From positions 1 through 64,000 of the forward strand of contig NZ_JAATVV010000006.1 of assembly GCF_013184775.1 (NCBI RefSeq): a stretch of DNA of 64,000 nucleotides, written 5' to 3'. A model generated the notes under the pieces. The model did no database searches and was not told the origin of the DNA. It was given only the letters and a program-made list of their open reading frames with translations. This document shows positions 1 through 8,700 of this stretch, in pieces. The translations under genes and the position numbers were made by a program. Numbering within the stretch: the stretch's first letter is position 1; every line of letters starts with the position of its first letter. This DNA comes from Martelella sp. HB161492. Its GTDB lineage: Bacteria > Pseudomonadota > Alphaproteobacteria > Rhizobiales > Rhizobiaceae.

Positions 1-60
1 AAACACGCCCGCAACGGCATGCTGTCGCCCGTCGACTTCGAACGACAGCAGAAAATCTAA
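1..60 (+). pseudogene. IS3-family transposase, C-terminal remnant
   Basis: The first 19 codons read to a TAA at 58-60 and contain GMLSPVDFERQQ, the C-terminal signature of IS3-family orfB transposases (DDE recombinases that move IS3 elements). The gene enters from outside the window. After the TAA the same frame continues as TEGVYKTRGYS, a tail that looks like normal coding sequence of this family, so the TAA may be a nonsense mutation. The frame runs up to about 93, where the neighbouring IS6-type element seems to start. The fragment is probably inactive, but its 5' part is not visible. Confidence 0.7.
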
Positions 61-86
61 ACCGAGGGTGTCTACAAAACCCGGGG

Positions 87-728
87 CTATTCAGAGCGCT
101 TCTGGTGCGACGGGACGAAATGATTTCTGACTGCAGAAAACACCGAGATAAATCGTTGCAGGCCGCCGGCCGATCGAAAGCGCTGCATCACTCGTTCTCG
201 TTTTCGCAGCGGCAGATGGGAATTTTCCGCACGGCTGTTCAGGCCCTTGTGTGATCTATGTTCGATGGCCGGCATCACATCTCGCTTTGCTGCCGCGTAT
301 GAACGCAGTTTATCGGTTACAATTCTCTTTGGCGCGAGGCCTTGCTTCTTCAGCAGGCTGATCAACAATCGCTTGGCAGCCTTGGTGTCGCAACGCACCT
401 GCACGATCTCGTCGAGAACATATCCGTCCTGGTCGACGGCTCGCCAAAGCCAGTGCTTACGACCGCCGATTGTCACTACCACCTCGTCCAGATGCCAGAT
501 ATCCGTTCGCAACGGCGTCTTTTTGCGCAGTTGCTTTGCGTAGGCCGCGCCGAATTTGCGGCCCCAGCGTCGGATCGTTTCGTGGGACACGACAATGCCG
601 CGCTCCAGCAGCATTTCTTCCACCAGCCGTAGACTCAATGGAAACCGGAAATACAGCCACACGGTACGGGCGATGATCTGCGGTGGGAAACGGTGATTCT
701 TATAGCTGATGGTCGGTGCGCTCATCAC
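87..728 (-). CDS. IS6-family transposase
   Basis: A 213-residue transposase of the IS6/IS26 family, which moves its element by cointegrate formation. An N-terminal helix-turn-helix (about residues 20-55, SHETIRRWGRKFG) is followed by the DDE catalytic core: D in WHLDEVVV, D in IVTDKLRSY and E in NSRAENSH. The length is slightly short of the usual 220-240 but all three acidic residues are present. The last codons overlap the putative left inverted repeat (94-104), as is common in very compact IS6 elements. It lies alone on the minus strand beside an IS3 remnant. The product is probably functional. Confidence 0.92.
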   Translation of the reverse strand: MMSAPTISYKNHRFPPQIIARTVWLYFRFPLSLRLVEEMLLERGIVVSHETIRRWGRKFGAAYAKQLRKKTPLRTDIWHLDEVVVTIGGRKHWLWRAVDQDGYVLDEIVQVRCDTKAAKRLLISLLKKQGLAPKRIVTDKLRSYAAAKRDVMPAIEHRSHKGLNSRAENSHLPLRKRERVMQRFRSAGGLQRFISVFSAVRNHFVPSHQKRSE

Positions 729-788
729 GTCTGCTTATCCAGCAACAGCTAAGCCACGGACAACGTGACAGCTCCCTCAGAAGTGCTC
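94..788. mobile_element. IS6-type insertion sequence (putative limits)
   Basis: An imperfect terminal inverted repeat brackets the transposase: GAGCGCTTCTG reading inward at 94-104 and GAGCACTTCTG on the opposite strand at 788-778 (10 of 11 match). The resulting 695-bp element has the size expected of IS6 members. No 8-bp target duplication is seen (86-93 GCTATTCA against 789-796 CGCCCCCT). This fits recombination between IS copies, or the ends are placed slightly wrong. The left limit coincides with the point where the IS3 transposase frame ends. Confidence 0.5.
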
Positions 789-1117
789 CGCCCCCTGAAA
801 ACTGGATCGTTTGCCGGTGAGGTTAACGGACAAGAGCGGTTAATTCCATAAAAATCGGTCTTAAACGCACACCACATCTATCCTCATTTACATCCGATAA
901 TGTTGCATTATCGGACATAATCACCAAGCGAGAGATATCAGGCCCGATCTTGCCAGTCATGCGCGCAAAGCCCATCCAGTCACAGCAATCACCTACGTCA
1001 TGAACCAACAGATGCGCGCTGCCGGATCCGGAACACGCCCTCAGGCATTGTCAGGTCACTTGATCTCTGCCGCAGTTCGGCGTCAGCCTGCAGACTGAAC
1101 GCTTCATGCGGCCGCGG
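789..1117. other. intergenic, no gene recognised
   Basis: No convincing coding sequence was found. The first 60 bases (CCCCCTGAAAACTGG and following) resemble the non-coding end of an IS element, so this may be further IS debris. The remainder shows no ribosome site or conserved protein. Confidence 0.4.
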
Positions 1118-1219
1118 CTAGAGCGCCGCGCGTCCTTTTGGACGCACCAGGACACTCTAGCTTATCGAATCGACGCATCGTTCTTTTCGAAAATCGATTC
1201 CGATTTTCGAGCCGATGCG
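1118..1219. repeat. rhizobial-type intergenic palindromic repeat
   Basis: Two adjacent stem-loop units. The first runs from CTAGAGCG (1118) to its partner ending CTCTAG (1160), with an inner GCGTCC/GGACGC stem. The second pairs CGCATCG (1174-1180) with CGATGCG (1213-1219), with AAAATCG/CGATTTT inside. The wording closely resembles a repeat often seen after genes in Rhizobium and relatives. It directly follows the macB-like gene and could act as its transcription end or as an mRNA-stabilising hairpin. Confidence 0.6.
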
Positions 1220-3172
1220 CTAAGCCCCGGAAAGCGCCGCGACGGGATCGAGCTTCGAGGCGTTTCTGGCCGGCAGGAAGCCGAACACGATGCCGATCAG
1301 GCTGGAGCAGGCGATCGCGGCAACAATCGAGGCCGGCGAATAGATCAGCGAGACACCCTGCACGAAAACGCCAAAGATCAGCCCGAGCAGCAGAGCCCCG
1401 CCAATACCGAGCAGTCCGCCGACAAGGCAGACAATCGCGGCTTCGATCAGGAATTGCCTGAGGATGTCGTTGTTGCGCGCACCGACGGCCATGCGCACGC
1501 CGATTTCCGAAACCCGTTCGGACACCGAGACCAGCATGATGTTCATCACGCCAATGCCCCCCACCACAAGCGAAATGACGGCGATCACGGCGACGAGCAG
1601 CGTCATGATGTTGGTGGTCGAGGTAATAGCCTGGCGGATATCGTCGGTGTTGAAGATGTTGAAATCCTCGCTGCCGTGGCGCTGGATCAGGAAGCGCTTC
1701 AATGCCGCCTCGGCCTCGGCCATCGGATAGGCATCATCCACCTGAACCATTATGCTGCGCAGGGATTGCGAGCCGGTGAAACGGGTCTGAACCGAGGTGA
1801 AGGGAATGTAGAGTTCGAGCATGCCGCTCGGCGCCATGATGGACGAGCCTTTTTTCAAGACGCCGATCACCCGGAGCGGAACATCGCCGACAAAGATCAC
1901 CTTGCCCAGCGGGCTTTCTCGGCGGTCGGGAAACAGTGCTTCACGGGCGATGCTGTCGATGACAACATCCTGGCTGCGGCGGCTGACACTGTCGCGGTCG
2001 AAGAACCGGCCTTCCTCGAGCTGCCGCGCGGTGGCGGCGAAATAGCTTGCACCGACGCCATTGATAAAGGCACTCGATTCCGTGGCACCGTAGCGCACCG
2101 TCTGCTGAAGCGTATCCGTCGGGGTGACGGCGGCAGCGTAGGGCTGACGGGCCAGCGCTTCGGCATCGCCGACCGTCAGCGTTGTGATCGCGTCGGCGTT
2201 GACATCACCGAAGCCGTGTCCGGCAAAGACCTCAAGCGTATTTGTCCCCAGTTGCGAAATATCGGACAGGATGGATTGCTGGGAGCCGCGGCCAATGGCC
2301 ACGACGCTGACGACCGACATGATGCCGATGATGATTCCGAGCATGGTCAGGGCGCTGCGCATCTTGTGCGACCACATGGCAACGAGTGCCATGTGCAGGG
2401 CTTCATTGGCGGCGCTGATGAGGCTATAGCCGTGCTGAGTCCGGGCCTTTGGCGCGGCGGATGCTCCGGTCCGGGCGGATCCGGCGCGGGTGCTCCTGTC
2501 GGCGACGACCCTGCCGTCGGCGATCTCGATCACGCGGCTGGCGCGACTGGCGACACCGGCATCATGCGTGACGATGATGACGGTGTGACCATCGGCGTTA
2601 AGCTCGTCGAGAATGGCGAGCACGTCCTCACCGCTGCGCGTATCGAGCGCGCCAGTGGGTTCATCGGCCAGGATCACCTCGGCGCCGTTCATCAGCGCAC
2701 GCGCGATCGACACCCGCTGCTGCTGGCCGCCGGAAAGCTGCCCCGGCCGGTGGCTGGCGCGTTCGCGCATGCCAAGCCGTCCGAGCAGGGCCTCGGCGCG
2801 CGCGCGACGCGATGACTTTGACATTCCGGCATAGATGGCGGGCATTTCCACGTTTGCGATGGCCGAGAGCTCGGGCAGGAGATGGTATCGCTGGAAGATG
2901 AAGCCGAAATGCTCGCGCCGCAGTTCGGCGAGTTCACCGCCATCAAGGCTTGAGACCTCGCGACCTGCGACCCGGTAGCTGCCGGTGCTCGGTTTGTCGA
3001 GGCAGCCGAGAATGTTCATCAGCGTCGACTTTCCCGATCCGGAGGTGCCGATGATGGCAACCATCTCTCCCGCATGAATGTCGAGGCTGACGGCCTGCAG
3101 CGCTGCAACCGTCTCATCACCGGCTGCATAGATGCGGCTGATGCCGGAAAGGCTGATCAGAGGCGTATTCAT
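1220..3172 (-). CDS. macB: MacB-type efflux ABC transporter, fused ATPase-permease
   Basis: A 650-residue inner-membrane protein of the MacB family, the ATP-driven mechanotransmission partner of a periplasmic adaptor and an outer-membrane channel. It exports macrolides, peptides or other amphiphiles. The N-terminal ATPase has Walker [10 protein letters not shown] (about 42-50), signature LSGGQQQR (about 146) and Walker B VILADEP (about 166). A first membrane helix lies near residues 285-305, then a large periplasmic core and three C-terminal FtsX-type helices ending in [13 protein letters not shown]. The start at 3172 (MNTPLISL) is chosen because a longer frame would overlap the adaptor gene by about 90 bp. 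The adaptor ends only 4 bp upstream, so the two form an operon. No outer-membrane channel gene is nearby, so it probably uses a TolC encoded elsewhere. Confidence 0.92.
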   Translation of the reverse strand: MNTPLISLSGISRIYAAGDETVAALQAVSLDIHAGEMVAIIGTSGSGKSTLMNILGCLDKPSTGSYRVAGREVSSLDGGELAELRREHFGFIFQRYHLLPELSAIANVEMPAIYAGMSKSSRRARAEALLGRLGMRERASHRPGQLSGGQQQRVSIARALMNGAEVILADEPTGALDTRSGEDVLAILDELNADGHTVIIVTHDAGVASRASRVIEIADGRVVADRSTRAGSARTGASAAPKARTQHGYSLISAANEALHMALVAMWSHKMRSALTMLGIIIGIMSVVSVVAIGRGSQQSILSDISQLGTNTLEVFAGHGFGDVNADAITTLTVGDAEALARQPYAAAVTPTDTLQQTVRYGATESSAFINGVGASYFAATARQLEEGRFFDRDSVSRRSQDVVIDSIAREALFPDRRESPLGKVIFVGDVPLRVIGVLKKGSSIMAPSGMLELYIPFTSVQTRFTGSQSLRSIMVQVDDAYPMAEAEAALKRFLIQRHGSEDFNIFNTDDIRQAITSTTNIMTLLVAVIAVISLVVGGIGVMNIMLVSVSERVSEIGVRMAVGARNNDILRQFLIEAAIVCLVGGLLGIGGALLLGLIFGVFVQGVSLIYSPASIVAAIACSSLIGIVFGFLPARNASKLDPVAALSGA

Positions 3173-3176
3173 AGGT

Positions 3177-4400
3177 TCAGGCTCCCGGCGGGAGTGGGCC
3201 GGCAGAAACCCAGCCATCCGGCTGTCCGTCGCCGTCATCCGGTACGGGCAGCTCGGTGACAACGCGTTCGCCTTCCTTCAGGCCCGACAGGACCTCGGCC
3301 GTGACCTTGTCATTCAGGCCGATCGTGACCCTGACCGGCCGGATCGTGCCGTCATCGTCGATGACCCGTACGGTATAGGAGCCGTCGTCATCTGCCGCAC
3401 CGAGTGCGACAGCCGGTATGGTCAGCACGTCCTCCGCCGCGCCGAGCACGATATGAACCTCGGCCGTCATGTAGGTCCGCAGCCTGCCGTCGGGATTGGG
3501 AACGGTGAAGATTCCGTTGTAATATACCGCATTGGACGTATTCGACGACGAACTGCTGTCGGATCCGTCCGATCCGCTGAAGCTGGAATCGCGGCGGATC
3601 GATTCCGGAGCGGGCTCGATTGTATCAAGCGTGGTCCTGTAGATCCGGTCGGGATCGCCGATGACATTGAAATAGACCGGAAGGCCTGCCGACACACGGG
3701 TGATGTCGGCTTCCGAGATTTCGGTGCGCACCACCATCTGGCCAAGCTGACCGAGCACCACGATGGTTGGTGCCGACTGGGCCGCGTTCACCGTCTGTCC
3801 CTCCTGGCTGACGATGGCGAGAACAGTACCGTCCGATGGGGCGGTGATCTCGGTGTAGCCGAGATTTGCCCGGGCGGTGTCAACGCCGACTTCGGCCCGG
3901 ATAATCGCTGCTTCTGCAGCCTCGATCTGGGCCGTGGTCACGTTGAGGTCGGCCTCGGCCTGTTCGACATCGGAACGCCTGCCGGTATTGTTCATCAGAA
4001 GTTCGCGGTAGCGGTCAAGCGATTGCCGGTTGACCACCAGCTTCGCCTGCTTTTCGGCAAGCTGAGCTTTGGCGTCGGCCAGCGTCGCTTCTGCAGTCCT
4101 CAGCTCGTTCTGCTGTGTGACGGAATCAATCTCGGCGATGAGGTCGCCCTTGGAAACGGTGTCGCCAGGCTTGACATGAACCGCCGTGATACGGCCGGAA
4201 ACCTGGGCGCCGACGGCAACAAGATGCGCCGGCTTGAGCTGGCCGGTGGCAAGAACCGTCTGTTCGATATCGCCGCGGCTGGCTATCGCCGTGGCCAGCG
4301 GCTGCGGGTCCGGCTGAAGCGCCAGCGTCCAGAGCCCGTAGCCACCACCACCGATGATCACGATGGCCGAAGCCAGAAAGGCGAGACGTTTGGGTGTCAT
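3177..4400 (-). CDS. macA: MacA/HlyD-type periplasmic adaptor of an efflux pump
   Basis: A 407-residue membrane-fusion protein. One N-terminal membrane anchor (about residues 6-27), then a lipoyl half (VSGRITAVHVKPGDTVSKG, about 68-86), a coiled-coil hairpin rich in Ala, Glu and Gln (about 95-170), the second lipoyl half (YTEITAPSDGTVL) and beta-barrel domains. It links the MacB-like protein encoded just downstream to an outer-membrane channel. An unusual Ser/Asp-rich linker (SGSDGSDSSSSSNTS, about 270-285) sits in the beta-barrel region and is probably a flexible loop. It is first in the operon; the 500-bp gap upstream is where its promoter should be. Confidence 0.9.
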   Translation of the reverse strand: MTPKRLAFLASAIVIIGGGGYGLWTLALQPDPQPLATAIASRGDIEQTVLATGQLKPAHLVAVGAQVSGRITAVHVKPGDTVSKGDLIAEIDSVTQQNELRTAEATLADAKAQLAEKQAKLVVNRQSLDRYRELLMNNTGRRSDVEQAEADLNVTTAQIEAAEAAIIRAEVGVDTARANLGYTEITAPSDGTVLAIVSQEGQTVNAAQSAPTIVVLGQLGQMVVRTEISEADITRVSAGLPVYFNVIGDPDRIYRTTLDTIEPAPESIRRDSSFSGSDGSDSSSSSNTSNAVYYNGIFTVPNPDGRLRTYMTAEVHIVLGAAEDVLTIPAVALGAADDDGSYTVRVIDDDGTIRPVRVTIGLNDKVTAEVLSGLKEGERVVTELPVPDDGDGQPDGWVSAGPLPPGA

Positions 4401-4913
4401 ATTCTGATCGTCTTCCAGGTTATGCGACGCGGCTGAAAGGGTCGCTCTTGGGAAGGCTTCACACGCCGGTCGATGCGCGCCCTACTGCCGATCCCTTTGC
4501 TAACGGTGAAGAACGATAGTGGCCATGATAATTGCAATATATAGTTGCATTCCCATGCATAGAGATACCAGGATCCAGATCTGGCATGGCTCTGGATAAC
4601 AAAAGGCAGGCCAGCGTCGCATCGCCCCGCTCGAGTGACAACGCCGAGCAGCCCCCCTTTTTCCTGGCTCAGTTGCAAGGACTTGCGTCTGCAGAGACGT
4701 GCCAGTCCTTTCGGTCTTCAGCATGCATGACGACGAAATCTTGATTGTCGCGTGGACTGCTTTCAGGGTCTTGAACCCGCGCTGGCATGATCGGCCTCGA
4801 CGCCATTTTGCTGGCGCACAGTCTCTCATGACCATGTGCCGTCGGCTTTCGGTCCCGATATCGCGCTGCCGAACATGTCGGCGGCCCGCCGGCGCTGCCG
4901 CTTGGTGTTGATC
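4401..4913. other. intergenic between efflux operon and repC
   Basis: No gene is supported here. An AT-rich patch around 4520-4560 (TATATA within 4538-4548) is the likeliest place for the minus-strand promoter of the macAB-like pair. Short palindromes such as CCAGATCTGG (near 4575) are present. No clear repC terminator was seen. Confidence 0.4.
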
Positions 4914-6212
4914 TCAACCATTGCGCCATGCGTCTTGCACACGACGCGCCAGCGCTGAAGAGACGCTGAGCGCGGCCATCTGTGCCTTCGGGTCCGGCCG
5001 TGCCGCCCCCCCTGCCCCGTCGCTGTTGATAAGCGCCATGATCATCGGGAAGGTCGAGAATTTGCCGTCTTCGGCGCGCTGGGTGAGATTGCGCAGATAG
5101 CCCCCGGGACTGCTGATCTGATCGGAACGCTGCAGGATCGCCGCCAGCGTTGCCGCTGCTGATATATCGCCCATCACCACACAGGCCTTCTGCCAGGCGC
5201 TCGGCGAGATGTCGAGCATCGGGCGGACGATCTCGGCGGCGTGAAGAAAGTCACGCCAGGTGGTGATATCTCCCCCGGCAGCATGATCGAGCAGATCCGG
5301 GCAGGCTCTCAGCAACAGCCCAAGCGTCAGCTGCCGTTTCGCGCCGTCCGGTGTTGGCGGTCGTTGTTCTGCGCTGGCATCTGCTTCCTGATTTTCTCCA
5401 AAGCTATTTTCAGATTCAGAAAGAGAGTCTGTTTCTGAATTCTGTATGTGACCACCATTATGGTGATCATTGGCAACCATATTCTCGTCTTTCATGAATA
5501 AATTCAGATGGTCATGGATATCGACCCAGAGATCCTCCAGCGTGTCGCTGAGTGCCTTGATGATGTCGAGTGTTGTCGAACGTGGCAGCCGGGACATGAT
5601 CGCCTGATAGGTCTCCATGATCTGCTGCCAGTTACCGGGAACGTCTTCGGCAAGCCCCGTCTCGATCATCTTGACGATGTCGCGGCGGATAAGTGTCAGC
5701 CGTTCCCGGGCGAGCTTCAGTGCCTTCTTCTCCGCTCGCACGGTCTCGACCAGGGCTTCAAACTCCCCGGCCCGTGCGACCAGCGGCGTCAGATCAAAGC
5801 CGAAAGCCTGCTCCACCGCCCCTGCCCTGCCCTTGCGGGCATAGCGCTTGCCGTTCGGGCTGTCGCGACGGATGATCAGGCCGCAATCGACCAGCACGGC
5901 AAGATGCCGGCGCAGGGTCGTTGCCGGCATGCCATTGGCACGGGCTGAAAGCTGCTCATTCGAGGGCCAGACAATCAGTCCCTCCCCGGCTGCAAGCCTG
6001 GTTTCCGGGTGAAAGGACAAGAGCGCGTTCAGGATCGAAAGCGCACGGTCGGTCGCGCCAAGCGGTCGCCGCGCCTCCCGGATCAGATGAAAGACCTTCC
6101 ATTTATCGACCGATGCGCCCTTCGGCACGGTTCGCAGCCGCGCCTGCCCTGCCATCTGGCCAAGCGTCATCGCTCGCCGCCCAAAGGGCGTCGTTCCTAT
6201 CGCATGTTCCAT
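4914..6212 (-). CDS. repC: RepC replication initiator of a repABC replicon
   Basis: A 432-residue RepC, the initiator that binds the plasmid origin inside its own gene. The start MEHAIGTTPFGRRAMTLGQMA has the family hallmark TTPFGRR, and GATDRALSILNALLSFHP and a winged-helix region (about 95-125) follow. A polar linker (about residues 235-275, Asn/Ser/Glu-rich) separates the N-terminal DNA-binding part from the C-terminal domain. At DNA level this linker is the AT-rich origin candidate. AGGTGA lies about 7 bases before the ATG at 6212. It is the third gene of the repABC operon; expression is expected to be limited by the antisense RNA encoded between repB and repC. Confidence 0.95.
   Translation of the reverse strand: MEHAIGTTPFGRRAMTLGQMAGQARLRTVPKGASVDKWKVFHLIREARRPLGATDRALSILNALLSFHPETRLAAGEGLIVWPSNEQLSARANGMPATTLRRHLAVLVDCGLIIRRDSPNGKRYARKGRAGAVEQAFGFDLTPLVARAGEFEALVETVRAEKKALKLARERLTLIRRDIVKMIETGLAEDVPGNWQQIMETYQAIMSRLPRSTTLDIIKALSDTLEDLWVDIHDHLNLFMKDENMVANDHHNGGHIQNSETDSLSESENSFGENQEADASAEQRPPTPDGAKRQLTLGLLLRACPDLLDHAAGGDITTWRDFLHAAEIVRPMLDISPSAWQKACVVMGDISAAATLAAILQRSDQISSPGGYLRNLTQRAEDGKFSTFPMIMALINSDGAGGAARPDPKAQMAALSVSSALARRVQDAWRNG
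5395..5515. other. oriV: candidate replication origin (oriV) inside repC
   Basis: This 120-bp stretch is clearly more AT-rich than the surrounding GC-rich coding sequence. It holds a perfect 9-bp inverted repeat, ATTCAGAAA at 5414-5422 with TTTCTGAAT at 5432-5440, and a second dyad CACCAT-T-ATGGTG at 5453-5465. In characterised repABC plasmids the origin lies in an AT-rich segment in the middle of repC, which matches this position. The assignment is by position and composition. Confidence 0.6.
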
Positions 6213-6245
6213 GGTTCACCTATCGCTAGGCAAAAGAAATCCGTC

Positions 6246-6269
6246 CTGAAACGAAAAGCTTCGTTTCAG
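6246..6269 (-). promoter_or_regulatory. inverted repeat in the repC mRNA leader
   Basis: CTGAAACGA (6246-6254) pairs perfectly with TCGTTTCAG (6261-6269) across a 6-base loop, between the antisense RNA promoter and the repC ribosome site. In repABC systems the repC leader folds into a structure that the antisense RNA favours and that blocks repC expression. This hairpin is a candidate part of that switch. Confidence 0.45.
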
Positions 6270-6302
6270 CCTCTTGACTGTTTTGTCCGGAAATGCGAAT
6301 CA

Positions 6303-6362
6303 GTAGGTGCTAGTTACAAATCGGCTTCCGGGCGCTCGTCGTTTCGGGGGCCTTTTTCTTTT
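6303..6362 (+). ncRNA. ctRNA-like antisense RNA regulating repC
   Basis: It lies in the repB-repC gap on the strand opposite to the operon, where repABC plasmids encode a short counter-transcribed RNA (incompatibility factor). A -35 box TTGACT is at 6274-6279 with a weak -10 near 6297-6302. The 3' end is an intrinsic terminator: GGCTTCCG (6322-6329) pairs with CGGGGGCC (6344-6351) using G-U pairs, followed by TTTTTCTTTT. The predicted RNA is about 55-60 nt, the usual size. It should anneal to the repC leader and lower repC expression. The exact 5' end is an estimate. Confidence 0.7.
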
Positions 6363-6367
6363 GCGCT

Positions 6368-7387
6368 TTATTCCTTTTCCTGCTGGCGTTGAAAATCCGC
6401 ATAAAGCGTGGCGAGTTGTTCTGAAAGATAGGAGCCGAATGCTTCCGCATCGGCGGCTTTCAGAGACAATGAGAACCCATTCCCAGCCTGACGTGTCGTC
6501 ACGTTCATCTTGCTGTTGTCCAGGATCCAGCTTTTCTCGGCCTTGGCTCTGGCCGTCGATTTACGACCCTTGCGCTTCAGATCTTCAAGAAGGGCAAGAC
6601 AGCGATCTGGTGAGGCCAGCGCCCGAAAGGTGCTTTGAGCGATGAAGCTCCGCGCCTGTTCGAGCTTGGCCGGCGGCAGCAGCAGGCGCTTCAGCTCGTC
6701 CCAGCGGTCTCGGCCAATGCCCTTGGCCGCACCAATCTGTTCGACGATATCGATCGGGATGCCTTCGGCAATGGAAAGCATCCGCGACAGCATGGCATTA
6801 TCAATGCTCAGCGCCTGTCGGATCGCCTGTCTGTCGATCCCGGATTGCAGCAGGCGCTCGGCAAACAGCGCCTTCTCGATAAAGGACAGATCCGCGCGTG
6901 CCGTGTTTTCCTGCCCCTGGGCCACCACATGGGCGAGATCTTCGAGATCACGGATGATCGCCCGAACCTTGATACCAAGTGCCTTGGCAGCCCGGGTGCG
7001 GCGGTGACCATAGACCAGGATGAAACGGCCCTTATGGTTCGGATCGGGGCGCACGAGGACCGGCGAAATTTGCCCGGCCTCGCGGATCGCCTCGACAAGC
7101 ACGGAAAAGGCCTCGTCATCTTCATCGATGCGGTCGATAAAGGGCGAAGGATCAATGTCCTTCGGATCAAGCATGACGATGACTTCGCCATCCTGAACGC
7201 GCAGCGAATTCTCCGCCATGTCTTCAAGCGACTGCAGCATCGAGCGCGAGGCGCCGCGCAGTGCATAGGCCGTCCGGCTGTCGCGCCCGGCATCAGAACC
7301 GGATTTGACCTCGGGGGCGGGGCTTGCGGAAGGCGCGGCCGGCTGTGCTGGCTTGCCAATCTGGCTCAAGAGATGTTTGCGTGCCAT
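6368..7387 (-). CDS. repB: RepB, ParB-like plasmid partition protein
   Basis: A 339-residue centromere-binding protein. The N-terminus MARKHLLSQIG is typical of RepB. The ParB nuclease-like domain (about 70-170) contains the characteristic GHRRTRAAKALG, followed by a helix-turn-helix near residue 185 (DRQAIRQALSIDNAMLSRML) for parS recognition and a C-terminal dimerisation region. It works with RepA to segregate the plasmid and to corepress the operon. It follows repA after a 72-bp gap that holds a parS-like 16-mer. The ATG at 7387 is the only sensible start. Confidence 0.95.
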   Translation of the reverse strand: MARKHLLSQIGKPAQPAAPSASPAPEVKSGSDAGRDSRTAYALRGASRSMLQSLEDMAENSLRVQDGEVIVMLDPKDIDPSPFIDRIDEDDEAFSVLVEAIREAGQISPVLVRPDPNHKGRFILVYGHRRTRAAKALGIKVRAIIRDLEDLAHVVAQGQENTARADLSFIEKALFAERLLQSGIDRQAIRQALSIDNAMLSRMLSIAEGIPIDIVEQIGAAKGIGRDRWDELKRLLLPPAKLEQARSFIAQSTFRALASPDRCLALLEDLKRKGRKSTARAKAEKSWILDNSKMNVTTRQAGNGFSLSLKAADAEAFGSYLSEQLATLYADFQRQQEKE

Positions 7388-7442
7388 GTCAGCCCTTCCC
7401 TTTCGCGCTTAAACGTTTGAACAGGCTTGAAAAAATACGCAT

Positions 7443-7458
7443 CTGTACGGCTGACAAC
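7443..7458. other. parS-like site 1 (repA-repB gap)
   Basis: CTGTACGGCTGACAAC matches the repABC parS consensus GTTNNCNGCNGNNAAC at all fixed bases except positions 1 and 3. It lies directly after the repA stop codon, a known location for repABC centromere sites. A close copy occurs exactly 1500 bp upstream at 8943. Confidence 0.45.
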
Positions 7459-7459
7459 G

Positions 7460-8665
7460 TCATTTGCGCCCCCACGCCTTGTGAATGAGATCGGCGATCT
7501 CGCCATTGACGTCATTCAGGCAGCTCATCGCCCGGTCATACGTGGTCCGGGTAAACTGCGTCCGTTCGACTTCATATAGCGTCTGCTTGGTGATGCCGGC
7601 ATCGGAAACAGCGGTCGATTTCACCATATGATTTTGCAGGATCCGGCTGCCGAACATCGCCTGCATGAAACCGACCATCTGCGCCTGCGGACCATCGGTT
7701 GGCTCGTAGCGGGTCACCAGATAGCGGAACCAGTTCAGCTTGACGCTGGCGCCGACACTGCGGATCGAATCGAGAATGCCGCCCAGCATCAACAGGAACT
7801 GGCTCATCGACAGAATGTCGAGCATCTGCGGGTGTACGGTGATCAGCACAGACGTCGAAGCCGTGAGTGCGGTCAGCGTCAGATAGCCAAGTTGCGGCGG
7901 GCAATCGATCACGACCACATCGTAATCGGCCTCCACCTCTTTCAGAGCCCGCGTCAGCCGGGTGAAGAAAAGCCGCCCCTCCTGCGACGAGCGGTCGGTC
8001 GCGGCCAACGGCGTCTCATACTCATATTCCTGCAGTTCGAGATTGGCCGGAACGATATCGAGGCCCGGAAAATTGGTCGGCCGGATAACGGCGCTGATCG
8101 GCTTGATCTCGTCGTCATAGCGCAGGGCTTCAAACAGTGATGGCGAATTGTCCAGCTCAGGCTGGATGCCGTGCAGCGCTGTGAGCGACGCCTGCGGGTC
8201 GAGATCGATGGCAAGAACACGGTGGCCGGTCAGGGCCAGATACTGCGCCAGATGCGCGGTCGTCGTGGTCTTGCCGCTGCCGCCCTTGAAGTTGACAACG
8301 GAGACAATCTGCAAGGCATCGCCCGGTCGGCGGTGCGGCACATAAAACTTCTCGGAACGGCCGTTCTTGTCGAGAAACTGACGCAGCTCCAATATCTGTT
8401 CCGCCGTATAGGAGCGGCGTCCCGAGTTCGAAACGCTTGGCGAAGGCCCCTTGCCTTCAAGATGCAGCTTCTTGATATGATTCTGGGTGACGCCAAGGAA
8501 ATCAGCCACCTCGGCAATGCCGAACAGGCGCAGGCCCTTTTGCGCATTCGGCGGAAACTGCTCAATGCGCAGCAGGTTGAGCTTATCGGAAATAAGCTTA
8601 CCCTGATCAAGAATTTCATCAGCGAAGTCAGTCTCGCTGCCGGATAGGATGGACTGTGTCGTCAC
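7460..8665 (-). CDS. repA: RepA, ParA-like partition ATPase
   Basis: A 401-residue Walker-type ATPase that powers plasmid partition and represses the repABC promoter. An N-terminal MerR-like helix-turn-helix (about 50-75, FGIAEVADFLGVTQNHIKKL) precedes the deviant Walker A KGGSGKTTTT (about 128-137). Walker A' DLDPQAS and Walker B VVIDCPPQLG follow. Length and domain order are those of RepA. It is first in the operon; a promoter-like pair (TTGTCT and TACTAA on the minus strand) and a perfect 11-bp inverted repeat lie 36-100 bp upstream. Start MTTQSIL at 8665. Confidence 0.95.
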   Translation of the reverse strand: MTTQSILSGSETDFADEILDQGKLISDKLNLLRIEQFPPNAQKGLRLFGIAEVADFLGVTQNHIKKLHLEGKGPSPSVSNSGRRSYTAEQILELRQFLDKNGRSEKFYVPHRRPGDALQIVSVVNFKGGSGKTTTTAHLAQYLALTGHRVLAIDLDPQASLTALHGIQPELDNSPSLFEALRYDDEIKPISAVIRPTNFPGLDIVPANLELQEYEYETPLAATDRSSQEGRLFFTRLTRALKEVEADYDVVVIDCPPQLGYLTLTALTASTSVLITVHPQMLDILSMSQFLLMLGGILDSIRSVGASVKLNWFRYLVTRYEPTDGPQAQMVGFMQAMFGSRILQNHMVKSTAVSDAGITKQTLYEVERTQFTRTTYDRAMSCLNDVNGEIADLIHKAWGRK

Positions 8666-8700
8666 GTTAACGCCGCCGTCGCTTCGATTAATTTTCCAAG

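Noticed and set aside
823-1008. Minus-strand frame of 61 codons beside the IS6 element
   Set aside because: No ribosome site or homology; it lies in probable IS debris.
1106-2815. Long plus-strand open frame of 569 codons
   Set aside because: It is antisense to the macB-like gene, has no domain, and its composition (many His, Asp, Arg) is that of a GC-rich shadow frame.
4563-4600. Possible palindromic element around CCAGATCTGG
   Set aside because: The arms beyond ten bases do not pair and no second copy was seen in the window, so it is not reported as a repeat.
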